This document shows positions 62,112 through 64,000 of a stretch of DNA of 64,000 nucleotides, one piece after another (position 1 is the stretch's first letter; every line of letters begins with the position of its first letter). Source of the DNA: Rhodobacter maris (GTDB taxonomy: Bacteria > Pseudomonadota > Alphaproteobacteria > Rhodobacterales > Rhodobacteraceae). The stretch covers positions 372,001-436,000 of the forward strand of contig NZ_OBMT01000001.1 of the NCBI RefSeq assembly GCF_900217815.1, written 5' to 3'. A program made the translations under genes and the position numbers. The notes under the pieces were generated by a model. It was given only the letters and a program-made list of their open reading frames with translations, was not told where the DNA came from and ran no database searches.

Positions 62112-62782
62112 TCGGGCGCATCGCCGGAGTGATCCTGCACCGGGCCATGGATCACGTGCTGATCGACGTGCGCGGCGTGGGCTATATCGTCCATGTCTCC
62201 CCCCGCACGGCCTCCAACCTGCCGCCCGTGGGCGAGGCCTGCGCGCTCTATACCGAGCTTGTGGTGCGCGAGGATCTGCTTCAACTCTTCGGCTTCCCCA
62301 GCCTGATCGAGAAGGAATGGCACCTGCTTCTGACCTCGGTGCAGGGGATCGGCGCGAAGGCCGCGCTCGCCATTCTCGGCACGCTCGGCCCCGAAGGGGT
62401 GAGCCGCGCGCTCGCCCTTGGCGATTGGGCGGCGATCAAGGCCGCCCCCGGTGTAGGCCCCAAACTCGCGCAGCGCGTGGTGATGGAGTTGAAGGACAAG
62501 GCGCCGAGCGTGATGGCGATGGGCGGCGCGCTGACAATCGACACCGGTCCCGCCGATGACGTGATTGAAGCGCCGGAAAAACCCGCCGCCAAACCCGCCA
62601 AACGCCCGGCCCCCGCGCCAAAGACCAACTTCACCGCCGAGGCCCTCTCTGCGCTCACCAACCTCGGCTACGCGCCGGCAGAGGCCGCCAGTGCCGTCGC
62701 ACGCGCCGCAGATGACCCCGCCGCCACCGATACCGCCAAGCTGATCCGCACCGCCCTGCGCCTGCTTGCGCCAAAGGACTAG
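62108..62782 (+). CDS. ruvA: Holliday junction DNA helicase subunit RuvA
   Basis: A 224-residue junction-recognition subunit. Domain I (1-63) is an OB fold ([30 protein letters not shown]), domain II has the two helix-hairpin-helix motifs ([13 protein letters not shown] and [17 protein letters not shown]), and domain III (about 175-224) follows a Pro/Ala linker and binds RuvB. Start overlap with ruvC is ATGA-type. Confidence 0.95.
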   Translation: MIGRIAGVILHRAMDHVLIDVRGVGYIVHVSPRTASNLPPVGEACALYTELVVREDLLQLFGFPSLIEKEWHLLLTSVQGIGAKAALAILGTLGPEGVSRALALGDWAAIKAAPGVGPKLAQRVVMELKDKAPSVMAMGGALTIDTGPADDVIEAPEKPAAKPAKRPAPAPKTNFTAEALSALTNLGYAPAEAASAVARAADDPAATDTAKLIRTALRLLAPKD

Positions 62783-62783
62783 C

Positions 62784-62833
62784 CTTTTCATCTTGCCCCA
62801 AATATCCCGGGGGTGTGGGGGCAGCGCCCCCAC
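62784..62833. repeat. Dispersed repeat, copy 5 (reverse orientation, before ruvB)
   Basis: CTTTTCATCTTGCC (62784-62797) and CAAATATCCCGGGGG (62799-62813) are followed by an 8-bp stem GTGGGGGC / GCCCCCAC (62815-62833). The core is the reverse complement of copy 3. It lies between ruvA and ruvB. Confidence 0.72.
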
Positions 62834-62851
62834 GGATCCTGAAAGCAGACG

Positions 62852-63898
62852 ATGACCGACCCCGACCCGACCCTTCGCCCCGACCGCCTCCCCGAGGATG
62901 CCGACCGCGCCCTGCGCCCGCAGGTGCTGGAGGAGTTCATCGGTCAGGCCGAGGCACGGGCAAACCTGCGCGTCTTCATCGAAAGCGCGAAGATGCGCGG
63001 TCAGGCGATGGACCACACGCTCTTTCATGGCCCGCCGGGCTTGGGCAAAACCACGCTGGCGCAGATCATGGCGCGCGAATTGGGCGTGAATTTCAAGATG
63101 ACCTCGGGCCCGGTGCTGGCCAAGGCGGGCGACCTTGCTGCCATTCTCACCAACCTTGAATCACGCGATGTGCTCTTCATCGACGAGATCCACCGCCTCA
63201 ACCCGGCGGTCGAAGAAGTGCTTTACCCGGCGATGGAGGATTTCGAGCTTGACCTCGTGATCGGCGAGGGCCCGGCCGCGCGCACCGTGCGGATCGAACT
63301 CCAGCCCTTCACGCTCGTCGGCGCCACCACGCGGCTGGGCCTGCTCACCACGCCCTTGCGCGACCGCTTCGGCATCCCGACGCGGCTGCAGTTCTACACC
63401 GAGGACGAGCTTGATCTGATCGTGAGCCGCGGCGCGCGGATGCTCGGCATCCCCGCCGATGCCGATGGCACCCGCGAGATCGCCAAGCGCGCCCGCGGCA
63501 CGCCGCGCATTGCTGGCAGGCTTTTGCGCCGGGTGGTCGATTTTGCGCTCGTTGAGGGGGATGGTCGCCTCACCCGTGCGCTGGCCGACAATGCGCTGAC
63601 CCGTCTTGGCGTCGACCATCTCGGCCTTGATGGCGCGGACCGGCGCTACATGCGGCTGATGGCGGAACATTACGGCGGCGGACCGGTGGGCGTGGAAACC
63701 CTCTCCGCCGCGCTCTCGGAAAGCCGCGACGCAATCGAAGAGGTAATCGAGCCTTACCTTCTGCAGCAGGGCCTTGTGCAGCGCACCCCGCGCGGGCGCA
63801 TGCTGGGCGCGCGCGCCTGGCGCCACCTCGGGCTCGATGCACCGCAAGCGCCCAATGCGCAAGGACCGGGCCAATCCGACCTCTTTGACGGGGCGTGA
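62852..63898 (+). CDS. ruvB: Holliday junction branch migration helicase RuvB
   Basis: A 348-residue AAA+ motor that drives branch migration with RuvA. It has Walker [14 protein letters not shown] (about 63-75), Walker [10 protein letters not shown], the sensor block [18 protein letters not shown], and the C-terminal winged helix ([19 protein letters not shown]). It starts 69 bases after ruvA; a dispersed repeat fills the gap. Confidence 0.96.
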   Translation: MTDPDPTLRPDRLPEDADRALRPQVLEEFIGQAEARANLRVFIESAKMRGQAMDHTLFHGPPGLGKTTLAQIMARELGVNFKMTSGPVLAKAGDLAAILTNLESRDVLFIDEIHRLNPAVEEVLYPAMEDFELDLVIGEGPAARTVRIELQPFTLVGATTRLGLLTTPLRDRFGIPTRLQFYTEDELDLIVSRGARMLGIPADADGTREIAKRARGTPRIAGRLLRRVVDFALVEGDGRLTRALADNALTRLGVDHLGLDGADRRYMRLMAEHYGGGPVGVETLSAALSESRDAIEEVIEPYLLQQGLVQRTPRGRMLGARAWRHLGLDAPQAPNAQGPGQSDLFDGA

Positions 63899-63934
63899 CT
63901 GGACGCGCGCCGCCTTCGGCGTATCATTTCCCCC

Positions 63935-64000
63935 ATGAACACCCTGCCGCCCCCCCGCTTCACCATCACCGAGGAAGAGATCGAGCGTGTCGTCGCGCGC
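63935..64000 (+). CDS. Partial gene at the window edge
   Basis: An open frame starting ATG at 63935 (MNTLPPPRFTITEEEIERVV...) runs off the end of the window after 22 residues. The start TITEEEIERVVAR recalls the opening of group III truncated haemoglobins, but too little is present for a firm call. It lies 36 bases after ruvB. Confidence 0.45.
   Translation, partial: MNTLPPPRFTITEEEIERVVAR

Overview
The window is high-G+C chromosomal DNA from an alphaproteobacterium of the Rhodobacter group (Rhodobacterales). The evidence is the split atpI-B-E-X-F (F0) operon, the sucC-sucD-sucA-sucB-lpd operon, ethylmalonyl-CoA pathway genes beside sdhCDAB, a ccmF/ccmH (ccl1/ccl2-type) pair next to argD, a bacterial phosphatidylcholine synthase, an FYDLN-acid protein and a DUF1127 protein. 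A Rhodobacter capsulatus/sphaeroides relative is likely; the species cannot be fixed from sequence alone. I found no rRNA, tRNA, insertion sequence, prophage or CRISPR array.

Layout. 1-5.6 kb: a taurine block (tpa-tauABC-GNAT acetyltransferase-YdfG/IsfD-like reductase). 5.6-11.3 kb: a LuxR-type regulator divergent from a polyamine-type ABC importer (ATPase, Tat-exported binding protein, two permeases) ending in a second short-chain dehydrogenase. 11.5-20.3 kb: an FYDLN protein, a YgjP-like metallopeptidase, a GntR/FCD regulator that I take to be AkgR, an unlisted 54-residue protein, sdhCDAB, and mch-DUF1737-NnrU-mcl2. 20.4-23.2 kb: the F0 part of ATP synthase. 23.3-36.1 kb: an ArsR regulator, a thioesterase, the 2-oxoglutarate dehydrogenase/succinyl-CoA synthetase operon, mdh and a TSUP permease. 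36.3-46.5 kb: housekeeping genes (ppaC, lepA, a copper-chaperone-like protein, LMW phosphatase, cobB, rpmB, meaB, DUF3108, hrpB, isochorismatase-like). 46.5-53.2 kb: argF-argD, ccmF-ccmH, a DMT permease and pcs. 53.2-64 kb: an unusual duplicated EF-hand protein, xerC/DUF484, a transaldolase, priA, prmA, DUF1127 and ruvCAB.

How the genes work together. The centre of the window is a respiratory and carbon-metabolism hub: succinate dehydrogenase, 2-oxoglutarate dehydrogenase, succinyl-CoA synthetase, malate dehydrogenase and two ethylmalonyl-CoA pathway enzymes, with the ATP synthase membrane sector inserted between them. A shared palindrome, TTTGTGATCACAAA, lies in front of the GntR gene (overlapping its ribosome-binding site), in front of sdhC, and twice, 21 bp apart, in front of sucC. 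I read this as the operator of one local TCA-cycle regulon.

Other signals found by reading the intergenic DNA: strong hairpins on both sides of tauA; a perfect CtrA-type TTAA-N7-TTAA box ahead of DUF484-xerC; a LexA-like GTTC-N7-GTGC box and an 11-bp inverted repeat that covers the ruvC ribosome-binding site; a 16-bp palindrome ahead of the ArsR gene; and a dispersed hairpin-plus-GGATATTT repeat in five intergenic regions.
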